From: an uncultured Bacilli bacterium
GTDB taxonomy: Bacteria > Bacillota_I > Bacilli_A > RF39 > UBA660
Length of the DNA: 33,492 nt
Assembly (NCBI GenBank): GCA_944358545.1
Contig: CALVRJ010000013.1
Span: 1-33,492, forward strand
Direction of reading: 5' to 3'
Shown here: piece by piece, positions 1 through 8,214 of the stretch
How positions within the stretch are numbered: position 1 is the stretch's first letter
How the letters are laid out: every line of letters starts with the position of its first letter
Notes under the pieces: model-generated
What the model was told of the DNA's origin: nothing
What the model saw: the letters and a program-made list of their open reading frames with translations, nothing else
The model's database searches: none
Made by a program: the position numbers and the translations under genes

Positions 1-91
1 TCGTTACTGACCCTCTATTACTTGGCCAATTATCACTAGTTTTTGGTTTGACCAACACTACTTGACATTGAACCTTTTTAAACTACAAAAT
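1..91. other. Segment downstream of the tmRNA 3' end
   Basis: No gene is seen in this short stretch. On the minus strand it follows the tmRNA CCA end. It holds a small 5-bp hairpin (TTGGT/ACCAA with a three-base loop) but no U-tract, so I do not call a terminator. The 3' end of ssrA is a common integration site for mobile elements, and any element integrated there would lie to the left, outside the window. Confidence 0.4.
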
Positions 92-445
92 TGGTGGACC
101 CGAGGAGAGTCGAACTCCTGTCCAAAGAAAGTTCCAATAAAACCTCTACAAGTTTAGTTAATTATTTTAAGTCCTAGAAAAACGGTAATTAACAACCTAA
201 TCTTCTAGCAAGCCTATCAACTTCATTATTACTTCTAGGCTAAGTAATAACTAATCTCACTAAAAGCGAACCCTTAAAACTTCTCGTGAGCTAAGAAGTT
301 AAAAGAGTGTACCAAAGCCAAACTTAGGCAAATGAAGGTACTAAATTAGAATTTCTGTTTCCAGTTATATTTAAGTTTGGACTTGACGTGTCCCTCCGAC
401 TTGCAGTCTTACCTTCCCTATCCCTGTCGAAACCAAGACGGGCCC
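92..445 (-). ncRNA. ssrA: tmRNA (transfer-messenger RNA), one-piece
   Basis: tmRNA acts as both tRNA and mRNA in trans-translation: it is charged with alanine, enters stalled ribosomes with SmpB and encodes a degradation tag. The 5' end GGGCCCG at 445 pairs with CGGGUCC just before ACCA at 92-95, giving a 7-bp acceptor stem with one G-U pair. The conserved 5' segment GUCUUGGUUUCGACAGGGA and the T-arm GGAGUUCGACUCUCC are both present. The length of 354 nt is usual for a one-piece tmRNA, and the CCA is encoded. It lies just downstream of smpB, its obligate partner, and rnr, which degrades the rescued mRNA. It appears to have its own promoter at 459-486. Confidence 0.97.
324..362 (-). other. tmRNA proteolysis-tag reading frame
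   Basis: In the tmRNA, the sequence ...UAACU GGA... resembles the resume-codon context of Bacillus-type tmRNAs. Reading from GGA at 362-360 to the UAA at 326-324 gives GNRNSNLVPSFA, preceded in practice by the alanine carried on the tmRNA. The length is typical, and the hydrophobic C-terminus ending in Ala suits ClpXP-type recognition. It ends SFA rather than the common LAA. The resume codon is inferred from context and not proven. Confidence 0.75.
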
Positions 446-446
446 A

Positions 447-480
447 TTAAGCTCTTACATTATAACACATAAGAGCTTAA
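447..480. repeat. 11-bp perfect inverted repeat around the ssrA -10 box
   Basis: TTAAGCTCTTA (447-457) and TAAGAGCTTAA (470-480) are perfect inverted copies flanking 12 bp that contain the TATAAT of the ssrA promoter. The RNA would fold into a hairpin downstream of smpB, but no U-tract follows, so it is a poor intrinsic terminator. It may be a protein-binding dyad, a processing hairpin at the end of the smpB transcript, or both. Confidence 0.7.
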
Positions 481-486
481 AAACAA
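459..486 (-). promoter_or_regulatory. Promoter of ssrA
   Basis: On the minus strand there is TTGTTT (486-481), a 16-bp spacer and TATAAT (464-459). The TG two bases upstream of the -10 makes it an extended -10 (TGTGTTATAAT). Transcription would start near 452, a few bases before the mature 5' end at 445, leaving a short leader for RNase P. It lies between smpB and ssrA, so ssrA can be made independently of rnr-smpB. Confidence 0.75.
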
Positions 487-488
487 AA

Positions 489-923
489 TCAATATTTAAG
501 ATGTGCTTTAATTTTTCTTTCAATATCTCTTTTCTTAATATCTTCGCGCTTATCGTATATCTTTTTACCTCTAGCTACTCCAATCAAAACTTTAGCTAAC
601 CCATGTTTCAAATATACTTCTAAAGGCACCAATGTTAACCCTTGAATATTTATCTTATCACGAAGCTTTAATATTTCCCCTTTATGTAATAAAAGCTTTC
701 GTGTTCTTGTCTCTTCATGGTTAAATCTATTACCATTATCATAACTACTAATATGCATATTTATTAAAAAAATCTCGCCATTTTTATAAGTTGCATAAGC
801 ATCTTTAATATTAGCTTTACCTTGTTTTAAAGATTTAATCTCCGTACCTGTTAAAACAATACCAGCCTCTATCGTATCTAAAATCTGATAATTAAATCTT
901 GCCTTTCTGTTTTTTATCTCCAT
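489..923 (-). CDS. smpB: SsrA-binding protein SmpB
   Basis: SmpB binds the tRNA-like domain of tmRNA and places it in the A site of stalled ribosomes. The 144-aa product has the family hallmarks in order: N-terminal [23 protein letters not shown], the [25 protein letters not shown] segment, and a basic C-terminal tail (residues ~120-144, [20 protein letters not shown]) that reads the empty mRNA channel. I chose ATG at 923 because GAGG lies 9 nt upstream. The in-frame ATG at 932 abuts that GAGG directly and would add only three residues. The start overlaps the end of rnr by 32 bp, suggesting coupled translation. Confidence 0.96.
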   Translation of the reverse strand: MEIKNRKARFNYQILDTIEAGIVLTGTEIKSLKQGKANIKDAYATYKNGEIFLINMHISSYDNGNRFNHEETRTRKLLLHKGEILKLRDKINIQGLTLVPLEVYLKHGLAKVLIGVARGKKIYDKREDIKKRDIERKIKAHLKY

Positions 924-3018
924 GTTTATCATCCTCGTAAATCTTAAAATTAATAAGTCCCTTATCTTTTACTACACTGTCGACAATTATTTTTACCTCA
1001 TCGCCTACTCTATATCTCTTCTTCGTCCTTCTACCTATCACACTAAAAGCTTTTTCATCGTAATAGTAATAATCATTTGGTAGTGAATCAACTCTTATCA
1101 TTCCCTCAACCAAATTATCAAGTTCAATATAAATTCCATAGTTAGTTACTGTATCGACAATACCCTTATAAGTCTCACCTATATGACCTTCCATATATTC
1201 AGCCATTTTCATATCAGTAACATCACGTTCACACTGAACAGCCGCTCTTTCTCTTTCAGATGAATGTGCGGCAATCTCTGGTAAATTTTGATTATTATAA
1301 TCGATTACCTCACTATTAATCTGATGCTTAAACAAATAAGTTCTCAGCAATCTATGAACTGTCAAGTCCGGAAATCTTCTAATTGGTGACGTAAAATGTG
1401 TATAGCATTTACTAGCTAAACCAAAGTGGCCAATATTTACACTATCATAAACCGCCTTTTGCATACTTCTTAAAAGCATTGAAGATAAAATTGAATACTC
1501 TTTTTTACCCGTAAGTTGTTTTAAAATACCTTGAATAGTCTTTGGAGTAATTTTTTTCAAATTAGCATTCACCTTATAACCTAAAACCGAAACAAAACTT
1601 AAGAAATTTTTTATCTTATCTTCATCTGGAAGACCGTGAACTCTGTAAATAAATGGTAAATTCATATTATAAATAGTCGAAGCCACAGCCTCATTTGCCA
1701 TAATCATAAAATCTTCGATTAAATTTTCCCCAGCACCTTGAACTCTTCTTGCAATGTCAATTGCACGTCCATTTTCATCAGTTATAATTTTTGCTTCGTC
1801 AACATCAAAATCAATATAACCACGTTCTACCTTATTTTTTCTAATAATTTTTGAAAGTTCATACATTAAACGTAAATCATCTGCAAATTCCTCATAACCT
1901 TCGGGAACTACATTCTTTTCTAAAATACTATTAACACATTTATAAGTCATTTGTTTTCTTGACTTAATCACACTCTCAAAAATATCACTTGAAATAGTAT
2001 TACCCTTTTCATCGACTTCCATCACACAAGAAATAGCCAGTCTTTCAACATTTGGATTTAATGAACATATGCCATTTGAAAGTTGATGTGGAAGCATTGG
2101 GATAACTGTATTAGCTAAATACGAACTAGTACCTCTATTATAAGCCTCTTTATAAATTGCGCTTCCTTCTTTAACATAATAACTAACATCGGCAATATGG
2201 ACACCTAAAATATAATGATTATTAGAAAGCTTTTTAATACTAACCGCATCATCAATATCTTTTGTATCATCACCATCAATTGTAAAAATAACTTCCCCAG
2301 TTAAATCTTTTCTTCCTTTTTTATCATCATCATTTATTTCTGAAGGCAAACTCTTAAGCTCTTCTATTACATCATCAGGAAAAATATCGTTTATTTGATA
2401 TCTAGCCGCAATTGACAAAATATCAACACCAGGATCATCTTTATGTCCTAAAATTCTAATAATTTCTCCTTGATAATAATTTGTATTAGGCTTATTTTCT
2501 AAAAGCTTAACGACAACCTTATGTCCTGGAACTGCCCCCATAGATTTATCACTTGCTACTTCCAAAATAATATTTAATTTATCGTCATCTAACTTTACAA
2601 AATTTTTATTATCACGAACATAAAATTCACCAACTTGTAAATCATTTAAATTTCTCTGAAGAATCCTTTCAACAGCCGCTTCATGATTAACCTCATTAAT
2701 AACATTAATTACAACTTCATCACCATTAATTGCCCCTTTAACATGTGCAGCTGAAACATAATAATCTTTATCACTACCTTCGACTACGACAAAACCAAAT
2801 CCCTTTGGATTAGCTACAAAAACACCTTTTTTCTTTGTCTTTTCATTAAAAGGTTCATATTTTCCTTTATTAGTCACTCTTATTTTTAAATTGTTTTGTA
2901 AACTCATTAAAGCTTTACTAAGCGATGATGCATTTTTATCATCTAATTCATTCATAATCTCTTCATAAGTTAAAGCCTTATTATGATTTTTAATTATTTC
3001 TAATACTTTTTCTTCCAT
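892..3018 (-). CDS. rnr: Ribonuclease R (3'-5' exoribonuclease)
   Basis: RNase R processively degrades structured RNA from the 3' end, including nonstop mRNAs released by trans-translation. The 708-aa product has an N-terminal winged-helix-like region (1-60), cold-shock domains (about 62-115 and 140-200), the RNB catalytic domain (about 240-570) and a C-terminal S1 domain (about 625-700). The metal-binding aspartates are seen in [14 protein letters not shown] as D248, D254, D256 and D257, matching the E. coli quartet. HIADVSYYV and the [13 protein letters not shown] segment are also typical. The start has AGAGG 6 nt upstream. A -10-like TATAAT lies at 3041-3036 without a clear -35. The tail is short and lacks the long Lys-rich extension of enterobacterial RNase R. 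Confidence 0.96.
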   Translation of the reverse strand: MEEKVLEIIKNHNKALTYEEIMNELDDKNASSLSKALMSLQNNLKIRVTNKGKYEPFNEKTKKKGVFVANPKGFGFVVVEGSDKDYYVSAAHVKGAINGDEVVINVINEVNHEAAVERILQRNLNDLQVGEFYVRDNKNFVKLDDDKLNIILEVASDKSMGAVPGHKVVVKLLENKPNTNYYQGEIIRILGHKDDPGVDILSIAARYQINDIFPDDVIEELKSLPSEINDDDKKGRKDLTGEVIFTIDGDDTKDIDDAVSIKKLSNNHYILGVHIADVSYYVKEGSAIYKEAYNRGTSSYLANTVIPMLPHQLSNGICSLNPNVERLAISCVMEVDEKGNTISSDIFESVIKSRKQMTYKCVNSILEKNVVPEGYEEFADDLRLMYELSKIIRKNKVERGYIDFDVDEAKIITDENGRAIDIARRVQGAGENLIEDFMIMANEAVASTIYNMNLPFIYRVHGLPDEDKIKNFLSFVSVLGYKVNANLKKITPKTIQGILKQLTGKKEYSILSSMLLRSMQKAVYDSVNIGHFGLASKCYTHFTSPIRRFPDLTVHRLLRTYLFKHQINSEVIDYNNQNLPEIAAHSSERERAAVQCERDVTDMKMAEYMEGHIGETYKGIVDTVTNYGIYIELDNLVEGMIRVDSLPNDYYYYDEKAFSVIGRRTKKRYRVGDEVKIIVDSVVKDKGLINFKIYEDDKHGDKKQKGKI

Positions 3019-3095
3019 ATTGCACCTCTTCTTAAATTATAAAGCAAAAAAGCTAAAAAATATAGTCCTTTTACTTATAACTTTACCCATTTTAC

Positions 3096-3125
3096 AAAAA
3101 ATGATATCACAAGATATCACTTTTT
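3096..3125 (-). terminator. Intrinsic terminator after the YjdF-like gene
   Basis: On the minus strand TGATATC and GATATCA pair around a 4-nt loop, extended by an A-run against the U-run, and are followed by six Ts. The stem overlaps the TGA stop codon (3117-3119) of the upstream gene. This supports TGA being read as stop, and so the standard code. Confidence 0.8.
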
Positions 3126-3665
3126 ATTCTTAATATAATACCAAATGCTTACTAATATTGAACCACCAAAAGCTACTATAATATCCATCATCGTATCAGT
3201 AACGCCAGTTTCCACAACCTTTTGTGCATCTCCACCAAACAAAGCATTACATACAAATTCAAATATTTCCCAAAGTCCTGAACATAAAAAACTAAAAGAA
3301 ATAATAAATAAAATTCCAAACCATAAATTGTTAATTTTTAAATGTTTCAAAATTAAAGTTGCCACATATCCACTAAGTACTCCTGATATTGTATGAGTCA
3401 CTTTATCAAAACCTAGTACACTATCATACCAAACTAAAATCACCCCTAAATAATGAGCCATAAATATAAATATTATCCAAATAAAAGTAAGCCCATTATT
3501 TATTTTTATTTTAAATAGCCTTTCAATAATAAAAGGTAAACTGACAGTTAAAATAATACTTAAATTCTTAAGTAAAACGACAATACCTTCATATGGCTGT
3601 GAAACTATCGTTAAAAGTGCGATAACGGATATTGTTAAAACTAGTATTATATTAATCTTCTTCAT
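3117..3665 (-). CDS. YjdF/DUF2238-like integral membrane protein
   Basis: The 182-aa protein is almost entirely hydrophobic with about five to six predicted membrane helices. The pattern resembles YjdF-type (DUF2238) proteins: a D-K-x-x-H motif after the third helix (FDKVTHTISG, about residue 86), then WE-x-x-E-F (about 133-138) and a D-T-M-M-D motif before the last helix (about 157-162). The conserved charged residues in helices suggest metal or lipid interaction, but the family's function is not established. The ATG lies inside the end of rmuC with a 14-bp overlap, and the AGAGGTGG in rmuC can serve as ribosome binding site. Assignment is from motif layout only. Confidence 0.65.
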   Translation of the reverse strand: MKKINIILVLTISVIALLTIVSQPYEGIVVLLKNLSIILTVSLPFIIERLFKIKINNGLTFIWIIFIFMAHYLGVILVWYDSVLGFDKVTHTISGVLSGYVATLILKHLKINNLWFGILFIISFSFLCSGLWEIFEFVCNALFGGDAQKVVETGVTDTMMDIIVAFGGSILVSIWYYIKNKK

Positions 3666-4713
3666 AATCTATTTTTTCCACCTCTACTTGATTAATTGAA
3701 TTAAACCTTTTTGTAATCTTATCGGTTGTCGTATAAATATCTTTAACATCTTTACTAACCGTTTCAATACTTCTATAAAGTTTATCCCATCTTTCTTTAT
3801 ATCTTTTAAATTCTGTATCTAAAAGTCTTAATTCTTTATGAATTACTTTTGCATATTTATCTCTTTCAATATTTTTAATAATAATTTGCAAAGTTGTTAA
3901 AGTACTTACTAAAGTAGTTGGTCCGCAAATCCATACTCTTTTACTATAAGCATAATCAATTATATCTTGATGGTATGCGTTAACCTCGGCAAAAATTGCT
4001 TCAGCTGGTAAAAACAAAATAGCCTGATCTGAAGTCTCTCCCGGAATAATATATTTAGTCGCAATCGCATCAATATGTTTTTTCATATCTGCTTTAAACT
4101 TTTTCTCCGCTAAACTTCTATTTTGATTATTTTTATCTACCATCGCCTGATAATCCTCTAATGGAAATTTTGAATCGATTGCCACCATCCCAAGCGGTTC
4201 TGGTGCAAACAAAACTGAATCGGCAATCGTTCCATTACTTAGTGTGTACTGTAATTTATAAATATTACTATTTTCTCCAAAAACATTAACCAAAATATGT
4301 TTTAAATTAACCTCACCAAATATACCACGTGTTTTTTTATCCGTTAAAACTGACTGTAAAGACACAATATCATTAGATAAGTTATCAATTTTCTTTTGTG
4401 CTTCATCAATTTTCGAAAGCCTTTCTAAAACCGAAATAAAAGTCTTATTTGTCTTCTCAAAATTTTGATCTAACCTTTCATTAACCTTATCATTAATTAA
4501 ATTAAGTCTCTCATCTATCTTATTATTAAGTCTCTCAAAATCATCATTTAAACTTTTACTTAAATCACTCTTAAAAGTTCCGAGTTCCCTAATCATTTCC
4601 GTCTCTAACTTACCAAGTCTTTCCGTAATATTTGATTCATTTACGTTTTTCGTTAAAGAAATTACACTGACAATTAAAATTAATACAAGTAATCCAATAA
4701 TAATATATTCCAT
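3652..4713 (-). CDS. rmuC: DNA recombination protein RmuC
   Basis: RmuC-family proteins limit inversions and recombination at short inverted repeats; they have a nuclease-like fold and a membrane anchor. The 353-aa product starts with one TM helix (about residues 2-22), continues with a long coiled coil (about 25-130, with repeated NDKVNERL-like heptads) and then the RmuC domain (about 130-320) with GEVNLKHIL, DSKFPLEDY and ILFLPAEAIFAEV motifs, which are diagnostic. I chose ATG at 4713, preceded by GAAGGTGG at 4 nt. A longer in-frame extension to 4785 would run through the promoter at 4741-4770 and is not supported. Confidence 0.93.
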   Translation of the reverse strand: MEYIIIGLLVLILIVSVISLTKNVNESNITERLGKLETEMIRELGTFKSDLSKSLNDDFERLNNKIDERLNLINDKVNERLDQNFEKTNKTFISVLERLSKIDEAQKKIDNLSNDIVSLQSVLTDKKTRGIFGEVNLKHILVNVFGENSNIYKLQYTLSNGTIADSVLFAPEPLGMVAIDSKFPLEDYQAMVDKNNQNRSLAEKKFKADMKKHIDAIATKYIIPGETSDQAILFLPAEAIFAEVNAYHQDIIDYAYSKRVWICGPTTLVSTLTTLQIIIKNIERDKYAKVIHKELRLLDTEFKRYKERWDKLYRSIETVSKDVKDIYTTTDKITKRFNSINQVEVEKIDYEED

Positions 4714-4740
4714 TTTACCACCTTCTATTATTTCTATTTC

Positions 4741-4770
4741 ATTATAACTTAAAATATACTCACTCTTCAA
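4741..4770 (-). promoter_or_regulatory. Promoter of rmuC
   Basis: On the minus strand there is TTGAAG (4770-4765), an 18-bp spacer and TATAAT (4746-4741), about 28 bp upstream of the rmuC start codon. Confidence 0.7.
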
Positions 4771-4803
4771 GTAAAAATAAAACATTTGTTTTCCTATTTG
4801 ACA

Positions 4804-4832
4804 AAAAAGAAACTTTTATAAAGTTTCTTTTT
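4804..4832. terminator. Bidirectional intrinsic terminator (copy A)
   Basis: AAAAAGAAACTTT and AAAGTTTCTTTTT form a 13-bp stem with a 3-nt loop, A-run on one side and T-run on the other, so it can work in both directions. It lies just 3' of the LRR remnant. A diverged copy, with the same flank TTACCTAATATA, ends the rhodanese gene at 5341-5370. Confidence 0.8.
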
Positions 4833-4852
4833 ACCTAATATACTATAATTAT

Positions 4853-4984
4853 TTAACACATTCCTGTTGTTACGGATGATATACTGCTTAAATAGAAAAG
4901 ATTAGATTTATCTTTTTCTGTAGGTACCCATCCACTACCAACATACACATGTTTTAAATTTGGTGTATTTCCAAATATAATGTC
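4853..4984 (-). pseudogene. 3' remnant of a BspA/DUF285-type leucine-rich-repeat surface protein
   Basis: The residues read FGNTPNLKHVYVGSGW, then SSISSVTTGMC and a stop. This resembles the last repeat and C-terminus of BspA-like/DUF285 surface proteins, in which 'F..CPNLKTIYV...W' is the repeat core. Only about 43 codons remain. The frame stays open upstream to a GTG at 5050, but those first ~22 residues look like translated non-coding DNA. I read this as the 3' stub of a lost cell-surface gene, possibly cut by an insertion element. Decay into a new small ORF cannot be excluded. Confidence 0.55.
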
Positions 4985-5340
4985 CATAGCGGGAGTGTAA
5001 AATACCCCACAATTTAATAAATAATGGGTGTTTTTTTGTGACTTTTTCACATTTCAAAATTCGTCCCCCCTCTTAAGTTGACATTATTGCCCCCCCATAA
5101 AAAATTCAAGTTTTCAGAGGGATAATTTTTCACATAAAAATGTAGATTTTTACATTTTTTGTTTTTCCCTTTTTGAGGGTCTGAATAGTTACTGTAGATT
5201 TTCGAATTGTTTTCCGCTTTTTACCTAATTATTTTACCCACAATATATAAACTTTAACATTAAATTCCCCAAATAAATTACTCGCTTAATAGTAACAGAA
5301 ATAGATAATAAAAAAACATCTTTTTAATATTATATAAAAC
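4985..5340. other. Gene-poor scar with possible insertion-sequence end
   Basis: No convincing gene is seen. On the minus strand, 5030-5100 contains TGTCAACTTAAG, two G7/G6 runs (as C runs on the plus strand at about 5065 and 5089) and the imperfect palindrome TGTGAAAAAGTCACA. This compact, odd composition resembles the terminal region of an IS21-like insertion sequence, but no transposase or paired end is visible. The rest (5160-5340) is AT-rich with no recognised signal. Confidence 0.4.
5136..5159. repeat. Hairpin with 9-bp stem in the scar region
   Basis: AAAAATGTA (5136-5144) and TACATTTTT (5151-5159) are perfect inverted copies with a 6-nt loop, flanked by T-rich sequence on the 3' side. 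It could act as a plus-strand terminator, but no plus-strand gene precedes it, so it may belong to the lost element. Confidence 0.45.
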
Positions 5341-5370
5341 AAAAAAGAAACTTTTGAGAAGTTTCTATTT
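5341..5370 (-). terminator. Intrinsic terminator of the rhodanese gene (copy B)
   Basis: On the minus strand GAAACTT and AAGTTTC pair around a TTGAG-type loop, followed by a six-T run. It overlaps the stop codon of the rhodanese gene. Together with the flanking TTACCTAATATA it is a diverged copy of 4798-4846. Confidence 0.75.
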
Positions 5371-5646
5371 ACCTAATATATAATCTTCATATCCTCCTTT
5401 AACACTTATAACTTTATAACCTAAAGCCCTAAGAACTCTCGAAGCATGTAGTGAAGTCGCTCCCATTTGACAATATATATAATAAGTATCACCTTTATTC
5501 AAATATTTTTCAGGAAAACTCATCAGTTGTCTAAAACTTATATTAATTGCCCCAGGAATATGATTATCACTATATTTTTGCCCATTTCTTATATCTATAA
5601 TTTTTGGATTAGAAAGTTTAAGTAAATCATTAACAGTAATTTCCAA
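5365..5646 (-). CDS. Single-domain rhodanese-like sulfurtransferase
   Basis: The protein (94 aa from the chosen start) is one rhodanese domain. It has the DIR motif (KIIDIRNGQKY), HIPGAINIS, and an active-site loop with the persulfide cysteine in YCQMGATS. It probably carries sulfane sulfur in the cytoplasm; the partner is unknown. I prefer TTG at 5646 as start because AGAGGTGA lies just upstream at 5659-5652. The ATG at 5664 has no ribosome binding site and directly abuts a TATAAT (5670-5665), so it may not be transcribed with a leader. The ORF has its own terminator and looks independent of the secretion genes. Confidence 0.85.
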   Translation of the reverse strand: MEITVNDLLKLSNPKIIDIRNGQKYSDNHIPGAINISFRQLMSFPEKYLNKGDTYYIYCQMGATSLHASRVLRALGYKVISVKGGYEDYILGK

Positions 5647-5705
5647 ATAAGTCACCTCTGACATATTATATGAGCAAATAAAAAATGTAATGAAGACATC
5701 AAACT

Positions 5706-5731
5706 AAAAAATAAATCCCAAAGGATTTATT
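5706..5731 (-). terminator. Intrinsic terminator of the coupling-protein gene
   Basis: On the minus strand AATAAATCC and GGATTTATT form a 9-bp stem with a 4-nt loop, followed by a T-run. The upstream arm overlaps the TAA stop at 5727-5729. This marks the 3' end of the secretion locus. Confidence 0.88.
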
Positions 5732-8129
5732 CATCATCATCTGCAAAGAAATCATCAAAGAATTGATCATCTGTAACATAATTACTATCATTTTTAGACG
5801 GTTCAGCTTTAATATTATTTAAAGTATCATGCTTAACCTCAGCTTTATTTTCTTTAGAAGTATTCTTAATCTCCATCTTAGAAACTTCATTTCTTTTTTC
5901 ATTTTCTAAGCGAACTTCTTTATTGACATTACTTGTAATTTTAGCCGCAAAATCCATAACTTTTTTATTTTTAATTTCAGGCTTTTTAGTTTCGTTATCT
6001 TTTACATTATCAGATTTCTTTACATCTTTATCTTTTGAAACATCGCTTACATTATTTTTAGAAGAAATAACTTCCACCGGCTTAACTGAAATATTATCTT
6101 TTTTAACAGACTCAGTCCGTTCTTTAACTGCTCCTGGTTTAATAACCTCTTTTACTTCTTGAGCCGGTTTTATAGCTGGCATTTTAATTGGATCAATCTT
6201 TCCAACAGGAGTTCCCTCACTAGCTTTCTTTTGAGCCTCCGCTTGCGCAATTTTCTCATCCATGCTCTTTAAAATAGCACCAAAATCAAGCGATGACTTA
6301 GGAGGTGTAATTGGTTTTGACTTATTCGCATTATTTTCCTGTGTCATTCTACTAATCATTTGATTTATTTGCTCTTGATCATGTTCTTTTTTCTTTTCAT
6401 CGACAAAAATCTTTAAATCAAACACATGAACCTTTTGCTTCTCTCTCGTTGGATATTCAGCTTTTTCGTAAGTTTCACCCCAATCAATTTGGTAATCTAA
6501 CTTTAATTTAGTCCTAAATGGATTACACCTAGTTCTCAGCAAAATAATTTCGCCGACTTTTAATTTCTGTAAATCACTAATGGTAATTAAAGGCCTAGTC
6601 TCTTCAATCGCTTTACCATCTTTATCTTTCTTGTCAGTCTTAACTTTTACTTCCCCACACATCTTACTAATTTCTTCTAATGCTGCAAGTTCAGTACTAA
6701 TCAAATAAACTATATTTGTACAGTTACCTTTAATCGTATCGCCTTTTTCCTTACCATAAACTTCAGATAATTGAGCAAAGTTCTGAATAACAAAGAAAAA
6801 TCTCATCTTTCTACTACGAGCTGCTGAAACCATCGCATCGACATCTTTAAGTGGTGGCATATTCGCAAACTCATCCAGTAAGAAGTTTGTTCTATAAGGA
6901 AGTTTTCCTCCACATTTTTGAGCATAATCAACAAGTGTTTCATAACATTGTTTAAGGAAAATTGTTACCAAAGAATGATATGTTTTCTTTTCATCCTGAA
7001 TAACTATAAATACAGCTGTTTTCTTTCTACCAATATCTTCAAACTCAAAATCACTATGTGAAAGCATTTCAGATAAATTATCTCTTGAAGCAAAAAGCCT
7101 AATCTTTTGCTGGAAAACAGAAATAATACTTCCTCGAGTTTCAGAAGGTGCCGAAATAGTTGAAGACGCACTTACATAAGCCGAAGAAGCCGGATCTTTA
7201 GTAAGCTTAAAATATTCATTCGCATAAACAGAACGAGCTCCACACTTCTCTTCTCCCACTGTTGTAAATAAATTAATACTATTTAAATTAATTTCATCAG
7301 GCTGTGCATCTTCAAACAAACCTAAACAAATACCTGAAAAATAGTTTGCTGAAGTATTTTGCCAAAATGGATCGTTATTTTGTCCAGCTTCATCATACAA
7401 AATATTTGCCGCTAGGTCATCAGTAAGCTCGTTTGCCTTATCAATATTACCCTCTTTATAATATTTATAAGGTAAATGAAGTGGATTCCAACCACTACCT
7501 TGTTGTGGATTACGGAAATTAAGTAAAATTACATTATACCCTCTAGCTTTAAGCATATTTGCTGTTGTTTCATAAATTTCACCTTTAGGATCCGTAATAA
7601 TCATTGATTCATCGTGTTTAGCCAAAGAATGAACTAATGGGAAAATTGCAACCTGGGTTTTACCCGCACCAGTAGAACCGATAATAAGTGTATGAGCCTC
7701 ACTATTATCAACCCACATAAATTTCCCATCATTAATTAAAGGAAGACCCCCAGCTTCTGCTTTTTTAGCCTTTACATCGACTTTAACTAACTCTTTTTTT
7801 AGTTCACTATCTTTCATCCATCTAGAATAACCTTTAGACTCTTTTTTTACATCAGTTCCGAAACCGATACCTTTATCCCTGTCAAAAAACTTATCTTTAA
7901 CTGATACAATACAAGCAACTAAAGCAATAATATAACAAGGAATAGTTATTCCAATATAATCCGGACCTAAAGCTGGAAACGGATTCAAGCCATAAAATAA
8001 ATGATCTAAATCACCTTTTGCAAACTGTATAATATTAAGTACAGCTATACAAACAATATACAAAAGAATGACACAAAATCCTCCAAACATTGCCCAATCT
8101 TTAGGTTCTGCATTAAATTTTAATTTCAT
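5727..8129 (-). CDS. VirD4/TraG-type type IV coupling protein
   Basis: Type IV coupling proteins are inner-membrane ATPases that recruit substrates (DNA-protein complexes or proteins) and feed them to the channel. The 800-aa product has two N-terminal TM helices (about 13-34 and 56-77), Walker A GSTGAGKT (151-158) and Walker B FLLDEFANMPP (about 416-426), the family's signature. The nucleotide-binding fold ends near 590. A charged Lys/Glu/Pro-rich, probably disordered tail (about 590-780) and an acidic end DDQFFDDFFADDDE follow. I chose ATG at 8129 with AGGAGGT 6 nt upstream; an extension to 8150 lacks one. No relaxase is nearby, so the substrate may be protein or an unlinked DNA. Confidence 0.94.
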   Translation of the reverse strand: MKLKFNAEPKDWAMFGGFCVILLYIVCIAVLNIIQFAKGDLDHLFYGLNPFPALGPDYIGITIPCYIIALVACIVSVKDKFFDRDKGIGFGTDVKKESKGYSRWMKDSELKKELVKVDVKAKKAEAGGLPLINDGKFMWVDNSEAHTLIIGSTGAGKTQVAIFPLVHSLAKHDESMIITDPKGEIYETTANMLKARGYNVILLNFRNPQQGSGWNPLHLPYKYYKEGNIDKANELTDDLAANILYDEAGQNNDPFWQNTSANYFSGICLGLFEDAQPDEINLNSINLFTTVGEEKCGARSVYANEYFKLTKDPASSAYVSASSTISAPSETRGSIISVFQQKIRLFASRDNLSEMLSHSDFEFEDIGRKKTAVFIVIQDEKKTYHSLVTIFLKQCYETLVDYAQKCGGKLPYRTNFLLDEFANMPPLKDVDAMVSAARSRKMRFFFVIQNFAQLSEVYGKEKGDTIKGNCTNIVYLISTELAALEEISKMCGEVKVKTDKKDKDGKAIEETRPLITISDLQKLKVGEIILLRTRCNPFRTKLKLDYQIDWGETYEKAEYPTREKQKVHVFDLKIFVDEKKKEHDQEQINQMISRMTQENNANKSKPITPPKSSLDFGAILKSMDEKIAQAEAQKKASEGTPVGKIDPIKMPAIKPAQEVKEVIKPGAVKERTESVKKDNISVKPVEVISSKNNVSDVSKDKDVKKSDNVKDNETKKPEIKNKKVMDFAAKITSNVNKEVRLENEKRNEVSKMEIKNTSKENKAEVKHDTLNNIKAEPSKNDSNYVTDDQFFDDFFADDDE

Positions 8130-8168
8130 CTCTAGACCTCCTAAAAACAAAAGTTCAATAGTAACATT

Positions 8169-8174
8169 ATTATA
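8169..8174 (-). promoter_or_regulatory. Possible -10 box for the coupling-protein gene
   Basis: TATAAT lies about 40 bp upstream of the virD4-type start and just downstream of a terminator, as expected for a new transcript. No good -35 is found at 17 bp (AACAAA), so the call is tentative. Confidence 0.4.
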
Positions 8175-8178
8175 TCAC

Positions 8179-8206
8179 AAAAAAAGCAATATTTGTTAAA
8201 TATCAC
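8179..8206 (-). terminator. Intrinsic terminator after the anchored protein gene
   Basis: On the minus strand GTGATATTT and AAATATTGC form a 9-bp stem with two wobble pairs and a 3-nt loop, followed by seven Ts. It separates the anchored-protein gene from the coupling-protein gene. Confidence 0.65.
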
Positions 8207-8214
8207 TTTATAAT

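Noticed and set aside
92-445. Mobile-element insertion of the T4SS locus at ssrA
   Set aside because: The ssrA 3' end faces away from the secretion genes, so integration there would place an element left of position 92. No duplicated ssrA 3' segment was noticed elsewhere in the window.
1-3018. Mycoplasma-type genetic code (TGA as Trp)
   Set aside because: Long frames run without internal TGA, Trp is TGG, and TGA ends the YjdF-like gene exactly at a terminator hairpin.
3145-6162. Plus-strand open frames at 3145-3396 and 5923-6162
   Set aside because: They lie opposite well-supported genes (YjdF-like, VirD4) with no ribosome binding sites and have the composition of antisense frames.
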